This document shows, piece by piece, positions 28,011-38,926 of a stretch of 64,000 nt of DNA. Under the pieces are notes generated by a model. The model did not search any database, was not told the origin of the DNA, and was given only the letters and a program-made list of their open reading frames with translations. Source of the stretch: Dendrophyllia cribrosa (taxonomy: Eukaryota > Cnidaria > Anthozoa > Scleractinia > Dendrophylliidae); assembly GCA_024195265.1 (NCBI GenBank), contig JAJLRJ010000005.1, positions 34,853,036 through 34,917,035 on the forward strand. Reading direction: 5' to 3'. The position numbers and the translations under genes were made by a program. Within the stretch, counting starts at the first letter, position 1. Each line of letters begins with the position of its first letter.

Positions 28011-28937
28011 ATGACGGAGTCGCGACATATTGAGCGCCTTATCACGCAACTGTCTATTGTTAGACGTATGGATGAAAATAAAGAATACGAGACGCAACTA
28101 GATGTCTTGGATATAAAACACAAGCAAGTCATGCTGTGTGGCTTCTATGGAAGCTGCTACCTAAAAGAGCTTCACCGCTCACAACTAACAGAAAAACTTC
28201 AAATCATCTTTGAAGATCTTAGTTTGTCAGCGAGACAAGAATTAATCCAACAATATCGCGAAAACAAGTTTGTTATCATTCTAGACAGAACAAACAAAAG
28301 CATTGAATTGTGTCAAAGCTGTGGCGGCTCATTTTCACTCGTGTGCGATTCAACAGAACTTGTCTGCAGAGAATGTAGCCGCATTGAAATAAACGGAGCT
28401 GCCTTTTCTCATAAGGAAAATATGAAAGTTAAAATACCATGCGGAATAAATTATAATTTTAAACATCGCCTTGATCAGTTACTCGGAAATTACTCTTTAG
28501 AATGCATAAGCGGCAGTGAAAAGGTTTTATTAGAAATACGGAAAGAAATGGCAAAACAAAATGTTCATCCATCATTTTTAACAATTGATGTTCTACGAAA
28601 CATTCTTAAAAAAATAAATCGCAGTGATTTTTATAAACACACCACTCTGTTGTTGAGTTGTATCCTAGGGGACCCCCCTCAGAGATTAACCGATGACGAA
28701 ATTAAGCAAATTAACTATGTTTACTCAAGCATAAGATATCATCTTCCAAGCGGAATATCTTATGAGTTCATAATTCATAAGATCTTAGATCTAATTTTAC
28801 CAGAAGGTCCAAGAAAATACAAAATTTTATCTTACATAAGACATCAGAAGCTCGCTACACATCTAACAAATGAATGGTATTGGAAAGCAGCCATTAATGC
28901 CGCGGGCATTAATAACCTTGCTCAAGTTCATTCATAA
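28011..28937 (+). CDS. VLTF3-like late transcription factor, element 2
   Basis: A 308-residue protein with a zinc ribbon (CQSCGGS ... CRECS, about residues 101-128), the block INYNFKHRLDQLL, then a region with IRKEMAKQ and VLRNILKKINRSDFYKH and a C-terminal helical part. This order agrees with the poxvirus VLTF3-like family, which switches on late genes. The start is set at ATG 28011 by alignment with the element 1 protein, although an upstream in-frame ATG exists at 27969. The 3' end overlaps the convergent nuclease gene. Confidence 0.78.
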   Translation: MTESRHIERLITQLSIVRRMDENKEYETQLDVLDIKHKQVMLCGFYGSCYLKELHRSQLTEKLQIIFEDLSLSARQELIQQYRENKFVIILDRTNKSIELCQSCGGSFSLVCDSTELVCRECSRIEINGAAFSHKENMKVKIPCGINYNFKHRLDQLLGNYSLECISGSEKVLLEIRKEMAKQNVHPSFLTIDVLRNILKKINRSDFYKHTTLLLSCILGDPPQRLTDDEIKQINYVYSSIRYHLPSGISYEFIIHKILDLILPEGPRKYKILSYIRHQKLATHLTNEWYWKAAINAAGINNLAQVHS

Positions 28938-30020
28938 GAAAGGCAAGCATTTGCTCTTCGTCTCTAGCCATTACAACGGCAGCATTTTTCTTAGGACTGT
29001 GATAGATTTCAGCTGCCTCTTCAGAGTGCTCGGTTATTTTTTTTCGAAGGCTTGCCAAGCTGTTATAAAACGCTCGACCGACCTTTGAATATTTATAAAA
29101 AAATTCGGTTGTTTTGGCGCCCAAATCTCAGTTATATCCAGAAGCTTCCAGGCGAACATGGCCACTGGTTTAGGACCTTCTGAACCCTCTGTCAAAAACA
29201 CTTTTTGCATATGGTCATAACACAAAAACTCCTCGTCTTCGTCCTGTTTTCTAAACGACATTCTTATCTTTCCATAACAACACCATATGTCCTTCTCCGC
29301 AATGGAAGACATAATTCTCTCAAATAATTGTTTTGATTTGAGTGAACCGACATCGATGATTTTGGCTTGATTTCTGATTATCTTCTGTTTGCTAAATAAA
29401 TAACAAACACCCCACGCGAGTGTTGTATCACCCTTCGTTTTGAACTTGTTTCCTCCATTTAGAAACGGATTGTGTGTCAGACTACGTTCAAGCTGGTTTA
29501 AAGAGCACATTCTAAAATAACCGTCAACGAACAGGCCTTTGTTTACCATGTCACCACTCAAAGCAAGACCTGTTTGTATCTGGTCGCTATAATAACTAGG
29601 AATTCTGTTCATAGCTATTTTCCGCTTGAACTGACATTTAAACTCTAACAGACTTAAAGTGTTATCTTTGTCTAGAAAATATCCGTCTGGACTGCAAGTG
29701 ACCTTTCGATAAAGCGGATGATCTCTTGCTAGATCAAGAGAGATGCTGTGACCAAAAACGGAAACAGAATGTTTTTGCTCAAAATACTTGCGTATAAGCG
29801 GCTCGAACAGATTGCCCCAGGTACAAGCCGCATTGTTGAGCATATCTGTTGGCTGTATTTTCTTTATGAGCAAGCTTTGCCGTGATTCAAACGGCGACGA
29901 TCCTGTCAAGGCAGAGATCTCTGATGCACCGATGGAGTTTTGTCTGGCTCTCACCCAGTCGGCGCTCTTTTGTTTCAGACCAGTGTTCCTCGATTTGAAC
30001 ACTTGTGTTGTCGTCATCAT
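28909..30020 (-). pseudogene. YqaJ-type nuclease, element 2 (frameshifted near 3' end)
   Basis: Homologue of 14542-15717. Open from the paired ATG at 30020 to about 29034, with RARQNSIGASEISALTGSSP, NLFEPLIRKYFE, SPDGYF and LLEFKC present, then a frameshift at about 29040-29060 after which the C-terminal segment continues in another frame to 28909. The catalytic core is therefore complete and only the tail is affected. The TTTCTTCAATTGGT motif (30041-30054) lies about 20 bases upstream of the start. Confidence 0.85.
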
Positions 30021-30040
30021 TGATATACAAAGGACAGACG

Positions 30041-30054
30041 TTTCTTCAATTGGT
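30041..30054 (-). promoter_or_regulatory. ACCAATTGAAGAAA motif before nuclease, element 2
   Basis: The minus strand reads exactly ACCAATTGAAGAAA, ending 21 bases upstream of the nuclease start codon. It is the same motif as at 16301, 30611 (one change) and 59919. Confidence 0.55.
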
Positions 30055-30063
30055 AATAACCAC

Positions 30064-30587
30064 TCAACTCCGTTTGTGCTTGGGGTCTAAGTGGCTGTAC
30101 AAATAAGAACTTCTATCGTAAATGCTATAAGTGCTGCTCGAGTAAATGCCATAGAAACTTTCATGGGCACTTGGGCCGTCATAGTCTTCCTCGTCATCAC
30201 TGCTGATGTCTGCAAGCAGTAACGCCCTCTGTATGTATCTATAAGGGGCATGCCGGGGCAAATGGCTCGGTGTCTGCCCATGTCCACTTCTGGTGAGAAG
30301 AGTTCTTGGCATTTATCACATGTTTGTGAATTTAATGTAGGGAAATAGCAATCGTTTTGCCAGTGATAATGATTTTTTATTGAACGGTATACAGATTTCA
30401 TCCTGCGTTGATGAATTTCCCTTGCAGCCAAGTCGCGCTGGTGGCTCCTTTCGACCATGTCAAGGATGTAGTCTTGGATCATGTCTGGCAAGTAATCCCA
30501 ATAGGATTCACCAAAAGGCAGCAACCATTTGCCGAAGTAGTCTTGGTTCCTTGGGTTGAAGTCAAGACCTTGAGCCGCCATTGCCAT
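30064..30587 (-). pseudogene. Zinc-finger protein with F-box-like segment, right-end gene of element 2
   Basis: It starts at ATG 30587 with MAMAAQGLDFNPRNQDYF, then an F-box-like segment (WDYLPDMIQDYILDMVE), a basic helix, one C2H2-like finger (CDKCQELFSPEVDMGRHRAIC, minus one residue) and a frameshift near 30250 before the acidic SDDEEDYDGPSAH tail. The first codons and leader match the start of element 3's polymerase (MAMA), because both lie in the terminal inverted repeat. Possibly a host-interaction or regulatory protein. The F-box reading is tentative. Confidence 0.6.
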
Positions 30588-30610
30588 GTGGATATATACA
30601 GGGGGTAGGA

Positions 30611-30624
30611 TTTCTCCAATTGGT
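30611..30624 (-). promoter_or_regulatory. ACCAATTGGAGAAA motif, right end of element 2
   Basis: The minus strand reads ACCAATTGGAGAAA, one change from the consensus, followed by CCCTGTATATA and the ATG at 30587. The same order (motif, CCCTGTATATA, CCACATGGCAATGG) occurs at 59919-59970 in the opposite orientation. Confidence 0.58.
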
Positions 30625-30657
30625 GATCTCGTACGGATCAGCATATTCAAACAGAAT

Positions 30658-30817
30658 AGTAGTATGGGGCGTTGGTCATCCGGGATCACCTTAATAAGCT
30701 GCCAAACGCCCGAGTTGCCGGCCCCCAGGACGAATGCAATGAGTCCGCGGGGGCCGGTAACTCGGGCGTTTGGCAGCTTATTCAGGTGATCTCGGATCAC
30801 CAACGCCCCATACTACT
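30658..30817. repeat. Terminal palindrome, right end of element 2
   Basis: A 160-bp imperfect palindrome bounded by AGTAGT (30658) and ACTACT (ending 30817), with arms of about 70 bases and the tip GGACGAATGCAATGAGTCC. The tip is the reverse complement, with one indel, of the tip at 59697-59859. The sequence right of it is BEL retrotransposon. Confidence 0.9.
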
Positions 30818-33800
30818 CTGTTACATTGTTCCTGCAATTGAGATCCAACTTCTACAGGGTAAAGCCTTCTTAAAGGTCTCGTTGCCTCAATGACACGATC
30901 TCCACTACGCGTCCTCACAACAGCTCCTCTGTGGAATCCGTCTCTGCCCGTAATGAGAGATTTGATGACTCCCATATTCCAAAGTTGTCTTGGCGTTTTA
31001 TCCTTGTGTATGCAAACAACGTCTCCAACATTCATCTTTGGTTGTTTGTTCTTCAAGTTACAATCATGATGAACACGTAACTCAGTTAAGTATTCTTTCT
31101 GCCAACGTTTCCAAAATTGTGAAAGAACAGTTGTCAAATATTTCTCACGCCTTAACAATTCGTGAACAGTCTGTGAAGTTCCCGCGCGAGGCAGACCAGT
31201 GCTCCCCTCTGTACTTAACAATCGGCGACCAATAATCAGTTGAGACGGCGTTAGAGGATCTCGCAAGTCATCATCAACATAAGTTAAGGGTCGCGAATTC
31301 AAGATTCCCTCTATTTCCACAACAACAGTTAGCAGTTCCTCGTAAGTGACTCGCGCTGTTCCCAAAATCTTCTTCAGACAACGCTTTGTTGATCTAACAA
31401 GACGTTAAAAAAAAACATCCCACCAAGGTGCTAACGCCACGTTAAATTTCCAGGTTATGTTGTACTCTGCTAACAGTCTCTTGAACTCTTTATTCTTGAA
31501 GGTGGATCCATTGTCTGATACAACGAGCTTCGGAACACCTCGTCTAGCCATAAACCGCTTAAAACTTCTCATGAACGCTTCAGTTGTCAAATTCGGAACA
31601 AGGTCTGATGAACTGCACGACTCGAAGTACATGTGTATAACACAATGTAAGCCTTGTTCATTTTGCCGCTCTTGTGGTACACATCTTTAACATAAACGGG
31701 TCCCGCGAAATCTATTCCAATACTTGAGAATGCAAACTCATCTGACAATCTAAATTCGGGTAGCTGAGCGGTAGGTGGTGTTCCATACGGTCGACCTTCA
31801 ATTTTCTTGCAAACTACACACTTGTTAATTATGTTCTTAACTGTCTGTCTTCCCTTGACAACCCAATACTTTGAACGCACCTGAATCAATGTCTCTGACA
31901 CTCCATTGTGCATCACTTGATCATGACACTTGAGAATCACCAGCTTGGTGAAGTAGTGATCTCTCGGTAATAGTACTGGAAATCTTGCATCATAAGGTAA
32001 AGATGACATGCCTATTCTTCCTTGACATCGCAGTATACCTTCCTTGTCTTGATAAAGTCCCAGGGTTGACTTCATCTGTTGATACTTGTCACTATTCAGG
32101 ATTCCACACTGAATGTGTTTAATCCACCTGGTTTCAGCTTGTTTGTAAATTCTTACAGACTCTCCTCCATCAGTGTCTCCAGACTTCCTCCCTTTCAATT
32201 TCTCAACAAATAGCAACACGAGCGCGGTAACTCTTATCAGCTTCGTGACAGAACTAAAGTTTTCTGGCTTAATAATGTTCTCCAAATTCGCCTTTTTTTC
32301 TGTTTCTTCACCTTTGGTGCACATGTTTACTAAGCTGGAAACAACTGGTTTTGCCGATTTCAGTTCACATAACTCTTCTCTGGCTTGTATCTTAGTTGAC
32401 TGAACTGGCCAATGTTCGCTATTTTTTGACAAGAACTTTGGTCCATGTAACCACAAGCTGCTTTCTTTGAGCTCAGTAGCTGTGATTCCTCGTGATGCTA
32501 TATCAGCTGGGTTTTCCTTTGTGGGGCAGTACTTCCATTGCGCAGATGGTGCATTTCTTCTGATTTCACTTACGCGATTCTCAACAAATTGCTTGTACTC
32601 CTTTTCAGTGTTTATGATCCACCACAAAGAAATCATGGAATCTGTCCAGATGAATTTGTCGTCAACTCTCACAACATCTTCTAAAGCTTGACTCACGCTC
32701 TTCAGTAATCTGGACGCAGTAAGGTTTGCCAACAACTCTAAACGAGGGATGCTTTGTTTGGCTAATGGAGCCACTCTGGTTTTTGAAGGTACTAACTGAC
32801 ACTCTACCTTTGACTCATACTCTACCCTCATATAGACAGCAGCTCCATATGCTTTCTCCGACGCGTCTGCAAAACAATGTAATTGGACAGATTTGACTTC
32901 ACTTCCATTCAATCCTTTAGCATAACATCTGTTGAAGTTCACTCTTCCAGCCTGTCTTAGATCCGACAAGGATGACAACCATTGTTGGTTGAGTTCAGTA
33001 TCAACCAATTCGTCTCAGTCTCTCTCTGCCTTACACAACTTCTGAAACATGATCTTGAATGGTAGAATGACAGGAGATATTAATCCCAAGGGGTCAAAGA
33101 ATCTTGAAGCAGTACTGAGGATCAGTCGTTTTGTTGCTGGTTGAGCATCTACATCCCCCAAGGTCTTAATCAGATCATAAATCAGTTTATCTTGGGTGTG
33201 GTTCCAAAGCATTCCCAAAACTTTCTGCTCATTCTCAGTGCTCTGCTTGAAAACCGATTTTGAGAAGCTCTCGTCTTCCTCTTCAACACCTTCCACACTA
33301 CTCTTAGTAAAGTCTCCACTGAAGGCTGAATCTTGTTCCAAGGATTTCAGGAGACTTTCTGAATTGCTATTCCACTTCCTCATATTGAAACCTCCTGACT
33401 TGAGACAAAGTTTGGTTTTCTTAGACAAAGTAACTGCACCGTTCACATCACTGGCTCCAGATAAATTGTCATCAACATACAATGACTTCAATAAATTCCT
33501 TGCAAATGTGCTGTTATCTGGCATGCAGGTATTGATGTGGTGTCTGATAGTCGCGTTTAGAATGAAAGGACTAGAATTCACGCCAAATACCACACGTGCA
33601 AAACGAAGTAACTTAACTTCTGGGGTTTCCTTGTTGACATCGTCTACCCAGAGAAATCTTAAAAAGTCTCTGTGTTCAGAATTAATCTCAATGTTCAGGA
33701 ATGCTTTCTCAATGTCTGCAGTTACAGCAACTTCATGCACTCTGAATCTCAGCAGAATGTCCAGTAACAGGGGGTTCAGTGAAGGTCCAATATGCAGACA

Positions 33801-34330
33801 GTCATTCAGACTTGGCCCAAATACTTTGGATGAGGCATCATATACAACTCTTATCTTTGTTGTATCTCTGTCAAGTCTCACAACTTCTCTGTGTGGCAGA
33901 TAGTGGACATTTCCAGGTTCTGGGATCTGTTTTTGTGTTACTGATTCAACTACACCACTTTCTAATTGCTCCTTAATCACACGATCATACTGTTCAAGTA
34001 TTTCCGGTTGGTTTCTAAGCTTCTTGATTACATTTGTCAGCCTACGTGATGCAGCTGTGTAATTATTTGGTAACATGGGATGGTTATCTTTGAAGGGTAG
34101 CTTGACCTGGTATCTCTCTCCCGTAAATCTTATGTGATTTGAAAACTTGTCATAAACTGAAGCTTCATTTTCCTTTATGCCCAGAGTTTCCAAGTCCCAG
34201 AATTTCTGCAGATCATTCCTCATATCACTTATGTCTGACGACTCTATCTTCAAAACATGCGTAGAGCTCAAATTTACAGTGCATGACTCAACTGGGGCTG
34301 GACATGCAGATGGTCCAGACAGTACCCAAC
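30818..34330 (-). pseudogene. pol: BEL/Pao pol: reverse transcriptase, RNase H, integrase
   Basis: Reverse transcriptase has [21 protein letters not shown] and the catalytic YVDDNLSG. RNase H has [14 protein letters not shown] and WTDSM. The integrase zinc-binding region is HDQVMHNGV ... CVVCKK and its core shows GIDFAGP and VVSDNGSTF. Breaks: a frameshift from gag-pro near 34350, an in-frame TGA at 33015-33017 (tryptophan expected), a frameshift near 31610, and an in-frame TAA at 31405-31407. The C-terminal integrase region ends at the Polinton border. This enzyme set would copy the RNA genome and insert the cDNA. Confidence 0.92.
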
Positions 34331-36163
34331 CTAACTTGGTTTCAAGAGAACAGGCCCGGAGGGGTCTCCTTTGATTATGCTTCCTGTAAAGAAGGACCAG
34401 TAATAATCTGCTCCAATGAGCACATCGACACTAACCGTGTTACTGTGTGTGTCTCCACATGCAAGTTGTAACCCTTGTAAGTATGGGTAATGTTCTACTG
34501 TTCCTTGTATTTCTTGGTTTGATACTGGGCTGCATATTACTGGCACGACGTAAGCGGTGACATATATACTCATTTCATCTATTGTTCTAACACACAATTG
34601 TACAACATCACATTCCTTGACTGATGCTGAGTTGTCTCCAAAGGTCTTGATCAGAAGGGTTTCTTTGCCAATGGTTGGCAGGTTCAACTGCTCACGTGTC
34701 TTGCTGGTTATATAAGATCTCTGGCTACAATAGTCAAATATAACATACGTGTTCAATCCAAACTCCTGGTCATCTGGTCTACAAACAAAGGCTTGAGCTG
34801 TTTGCAACAACACCGAGTTGTTGTTACTACCAATGTGCATTGTCGATGTTCCTACATCTCTTTTCTTCTCTTGGGAAGACTCAGATCTACTGGGCGGTAC
34901 TACTTCAGACACTGAATTCTTCGATTGGGGAATATCTTGGGGATTTTCACAAATCGCTACATGATGTTTGCCCTCGCAGTTAAAGCATCTGGCCTTTGAT
35001 TGACAATTTGCAACGATATGCCCAGCTTTCAAACACACAAAGCACCTTCCACTTCGTCTTAGTATAGCTCTTCTAGCGTGTGGTTCAGTAATGTTCATAC
35101 AGTTAATGGACCGGTGGTCTTTCTTGCAAAAAATGCACCGTGGACTAAATTGTTCACTGCCTGTATAAAGCGCAGATGCAGAAAGTTTGCCTCTGCCTTT
35201 ATACTGTTCAAACTTCGGGGCATTATTTGTTGGACTACTTGTTTTCATTGCATTGCATCTTTCTCTTGCTTCCAACTCAGTTTTCAATGCATTCAACAGG
35301 GTATTAAGATTCCATGTCGCTTCACTGCCAAACTTGCGGCTTATGATTAGTCTCAACTCAGTGGGGATTTTTTCCATTATGATTGGAACCAATAAATTTC
35401 CAAAGGACTCTGATTCAATGCCTAATGTATTCAAACTTCTAATGTTGATTTCAATCTTGTCATACAATTCACGGATTTTCTTTGTTTCATATACTGAATA
35501 AACTGCTGGCAATTTCAATAAGGCATCCATATAGTCAGAAATCAACAACTGTGGGTTGCCAAATCTGACTTTGAGAATGTTAATGGCTATCTCATAATTA
35601 TCTGCAGTAAGGGGCAATCCAGCAATTGCAGATTCCGCTGAGCTTGTCACACAGCTCTTCAGATAGGTGAATTTCTCGATACGGGAAATGCCAGTATTTC
35701 TGTTAACAGCGGACTCGAATGTGTCCCAGAAACTCTGCCATTCCTGATAATTGCCTGAAAATGACTTGAGTTCGAGTTTCGGTAGCTTAACTTTGGCGCT
35801 TTCGGTATTGCCGGCGTTGTTGTTTTCTTGAATCCCTGGTGTCTGCACGTGTCCGCCATTTTTGGCGTCCTCCAAACTCAAGTCAATTTTGGCTAAAATA
35901 CTGTAAACTCTCTCACAAAACTCACCAGAATCTTGTATTTCCTTCTCGACGTCCCTTGCTTTAGCGCTTTCCAGTATCACATCGTCCAGCTTTCTTATGG
36001 TTTCAAGTTTTTCATTCAGTACAGACTTCGAACCCATCAGCTTTTCTCTCAACGGTGTCAAATTCCCTTCGTGTTCGGTCAAAATTTCTTTCACATTCTC
36101 TATCGTTTTTTCCACGAATGCCTTTTGTCCGGTTCGAAGTCTCTTCGCTTTATCAACGTTCAT
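34331..36163 (-). pseudogene. gag: BEL/Pao gag and protease region
   Basis: About 610 codons from ATG 36163. The first part is a gag with helical content and the block [20 protein letters not shown] typical of the family. Two CCHC knuckles follow ([14 protein letters not shown] and [13 protein letters not shown]). A retropepsin-like segment is seen ([13 protein letters not shown] and VLIGADYYW) in which the usual D-[ST]-G is altered to D-Y-C. The frame then shifts into pol at about 34350. Gag would form the particle and protease would process it, although the altered active site suggests an inactive copy. Confidence 0.88.
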
Positions 36164-36270
36164 GATGATCCACAAACTTCTTTGGGTATAATCTCAGCTT
36201 GTAATCCAGGTTTTTCGGCGATTTGTAGTCGTTTATCTTGTTTCCGTCGCATCCGGCTCTCGAAGGACCA

Positions 36271-36718
36271 TGTTGTTATTTTATCGACGGTTTGGGTTTA
36301 CCTCGGTGTAAGAACCTGTGACTTTTTCCTTTGTTTTTTACCTTTGTAGTATTGCATTCCCAGTTGAATCTATTGTTTTATGCCTTTTGTTTTCTTTGTT
36401 TTATGTCACTCGTGAATTTGACAGGTTCTTACACCGAGGATGAGCCGACGGTTTATTCTTGAATCTGTATTCTGTAACTTATTTCTACACTTGTTCGCTA
36501 GATTAAATGTCAATTCTCGTTCTACACTCGATGTTCTTCAACTATTTTACCGAACGTTTCGATAATCCGTACTCTAAACAGTGTCAATGATCAAAACTCC
36601 TTCCATACATGATCAGTAAAACATCACCTTTCGGTTCTCAATTATTCTTCACTCTCTTCGGTCACGTGAGGTGATTTTTTCCCGCCACGTGTAATTATGA
36701 CATAATTAATTTCTTACA
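36271..36718 (-). repeat. 5' LTR of the BEL element (putative)
   Basis: On the minus strand it starts TGTAAGAA and ends AACAACA, giving TG...CA ends, and is followed at once by TGGTCCTTCGAGAGCC, a plausible primer-binding region. A 152-bp MITE sits inside it. No second LTR is available for comparison, so the borders are inferred. Confidence 0.6.
36294..36445. mobile_element. Short MITE inside the LTR, 9-bp target duplication
   Basis: A 152-bp insertion with 19-bp perfect inverted repeats (36301-36319 and 36421-36439, CCTCGGTGTAAGAACCTGT) and the 9-bp direct repeat CGACGGTTT on both sides (36285-36293, 36446-36454). Nine-base duplications are typical of Mutator-like elements. Confidence 0.7.
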
Positions 36719-37573
36719 CGAAGTAATAGGCCGGTTCACACTAGGGCCAAAGTGCACTTGAAGTGCACTTGATAATCAAGTAGACTTGAGGTCCACTTAG
36801 GAAAGACGAGACAATAGATTTTCAGGCATGACTACGCACAGCGTGCGTATTTAGATGCAAATTACTTGCGATCGCAAGTTGGTATGCAGTTGATTAGCCG
36901 TGAGAAACAAAGTTGAAGCACTAAGGGGCCAACCATTTTACTTTTGAGGGGGGGGGGGGGGGGGTGGGTGATTTGGTATGGGCATGAATTTTTTTTTCAA
37001 CCGCTTAATTCACGCTGATTTTTTTTTCTTGGGGTATGTGCTTGCAGAATATTTTTTTCTCCCTCGAACATTCTGCATGAAATTTTTTTTTGGTGGATAG
37101 GTTGGTAAAAAGGCATCCATTAAAAATCAAATTATAAAGGATCTGTAAAAGAATCTTTGAAGAAATGTATTATTAATTTTTTATATATTAAAGAGTTTTT
37201 GACTGACCTTTATATCACTTTGGTTGTCCGACATTTACTGTTTGAAGTAAGTACTGTTTGGATGGGGATCCACATTTTATTGTATTTGGTAGTGTCTTTT
37301 ACTGAAAGACATTTTTTAAGAAATTGTGTCATTGGCTTTGTATTATACACTTTAATTTATATGTTATTTTGCGTCTATCAGACTATTAGAGACTGACAAA
37401 TTTAAGAGATTGTTTCATAGTCTTTGCAAAATCACAAGTTGTCTACAGTTGAAATAGTTTATATTAATAGAATAGAGAACTTTATCTTTGCATATTTGTA
37501 TCAACTAGATATTTTAATAATAAAGTTTACTTCATTCCTTGATTTAGAGTGCACTTAAAACATTGTTCTTCAG

Positions 37574-38926
37574 CAGGGCCGTAGCCAGGATTGAACGGCA
37601 GACGAAGCAACTAAATTTAGCGCCGGAGGCGCTATTTTCTAGGGGGGTCTGGGGGCATGCCCCCCCAGGAAATTTTGGGATCTAGACGCCCGGAAATGCT
37701 ATTTTCAGCATTTTCCCGGCAGTATTTTCCTCAAATACACATTCAAAATCTAAGCTAAATTGGACACAGTTCATGTTCTCTATCAGTTCTTCAATTCAAG
37801 ATTTCAAAAGAAATAAAATTAAGAAACTCTGAAATGCTGTTTTTTTGTGTCAAGCTCATACAGGACAAAGCGGTTACTCTCGCAATTCAAGCTGATATTG
37901 AAATCTCTTTCAGAGCAGTAAGAAAATTCAAAGAATTTAGTTTGAATGAGTCGAATTTGGTCTATTCGCTGCTAAAGGCCAAGGCGATTCTTCTGTGACC
38001 AGAGAGATCCCATCGCTTTAAGATTTGGCTGCTATCAATGTCTGGCGGTTTATATGGATACTGATGCCAAAGCGAGACCGTTAGACTTTTGCATCAGCCA
38101 TGCTTGTTCGAGACCAGGTTTTCAGCCTTCTCAGCGCGCTGAAGAAACGTTCACATGAGCAGGAAACAACTGGCACGGTCAAAAGAATCTGTAACATGGT
38201 GGAAATGTTTGGATAAAACTGTTCATTGCAATGCCCTACTGCTTCCTGCAAGCTTCGGATTTGTTTAGCAGCCAAGTTATTGTTTTTCATCTTCCAACGC
38301 AATAGCTGTTGTTTTTGCTTAGACATCGTGCAGTAGCCACGCACCTTTTCAGAACCTCTAATTTCATTGGACCTGGTTATCACGCACTTGTATTGTTTTT
38401 AGGGCTAGGGTCCATTGTTCTGTTGTTTGTTCTATTGTTTTCTTAGCCAATCTTGTGAGGCGTTCCGAGACGTGCGTACCGCCTCACATCGTGACTCGCC
38501 TCGGCGCTGAATGCTAAACTCTTCATGTGGCGCCAGCAAAGACGTCATTTGTACGTGTATGAATAGAAAACCAACGGAAAGCGTGCCGGCGGGAAAAATT
38601 GAATGAAAAACGGCAGCGTTTCACCGAGCACTCACAAGGCAATCCAACAAAATTTACAACTTTCCGGCGCCTTCCACTGAATTGGCGCGAAAAGTAAATA
38701 TGGCAAATCAATACCCGGGCCTTGTTGACTTGCTTCAGATACATGACGAGGATTTTTCTGATTTTTTTTTTTATCGATACTACAGCTTTTTCCTTTATTC
38801 ACTCAACTTACCTGCATAAGCCAATGGAAAATGTTTTCTTTTCTTTCTTTTTTTTTTTTTGGGGGGGGGGGATAAAACTTAGACGAGGCAACTGCCTCGT
38901 CTTGCCTCATGCTAGCTACGGCCCTG
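37574..38926. mobile_element. hAT-like transposon remnant
   Basis: The ends are CAGGGCCGTAGC and its inverse, flanked on both sides by TTCAG, a 5-bp duplication seen in some hAT subgroups. A piece of transposase (38081-38383) lies inside on the minus strand, so this is an internally deleted element. Confidence 0.75.
38081..38383 (-). pseudogene. hAT transposase C-terminal dimerisation region (fragment)
   Basis: A 100-residue frame ending with VPVVSCSCERFFSALRRLKT, the hallmark of the hAT-family C-terminal dimerisation domain. The N-terminal catalytic part is missing and there is no complete gene. It lies inside the element with CAGGGCCGTAGC ends at 37574-38926, supporting its assignment. Confidence 0.8.

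Larger units (their letters stand above)
30818..36718 (-). mobile_element. BEL/Pao LTR retrotransposon, 3' end removed
   Basis: A minus-strand element with 5' LTR, primer-binding region, gag-protease and RT-RNase H-integrase in BEL order. Its 3' part stops at 30818, exactly where the element 2 palindrome ends, so no 3' LTR is present. Coding regions carry several stops and shifts. The remaining part is expected on the far side of element 2. Confidence 0.92.

Noticed and set aside
33196..33903. 235-codon + strand frame in the BEL region
   Set aside because: Antisense of reverse transcriptase with no independent feature.
36949..36966. Long G run considered as a regulatory G-quadruplex
   Set aside because: It lies in the inverted end of a transposon, whose other end has the matching C run, so it is part of the repeat.
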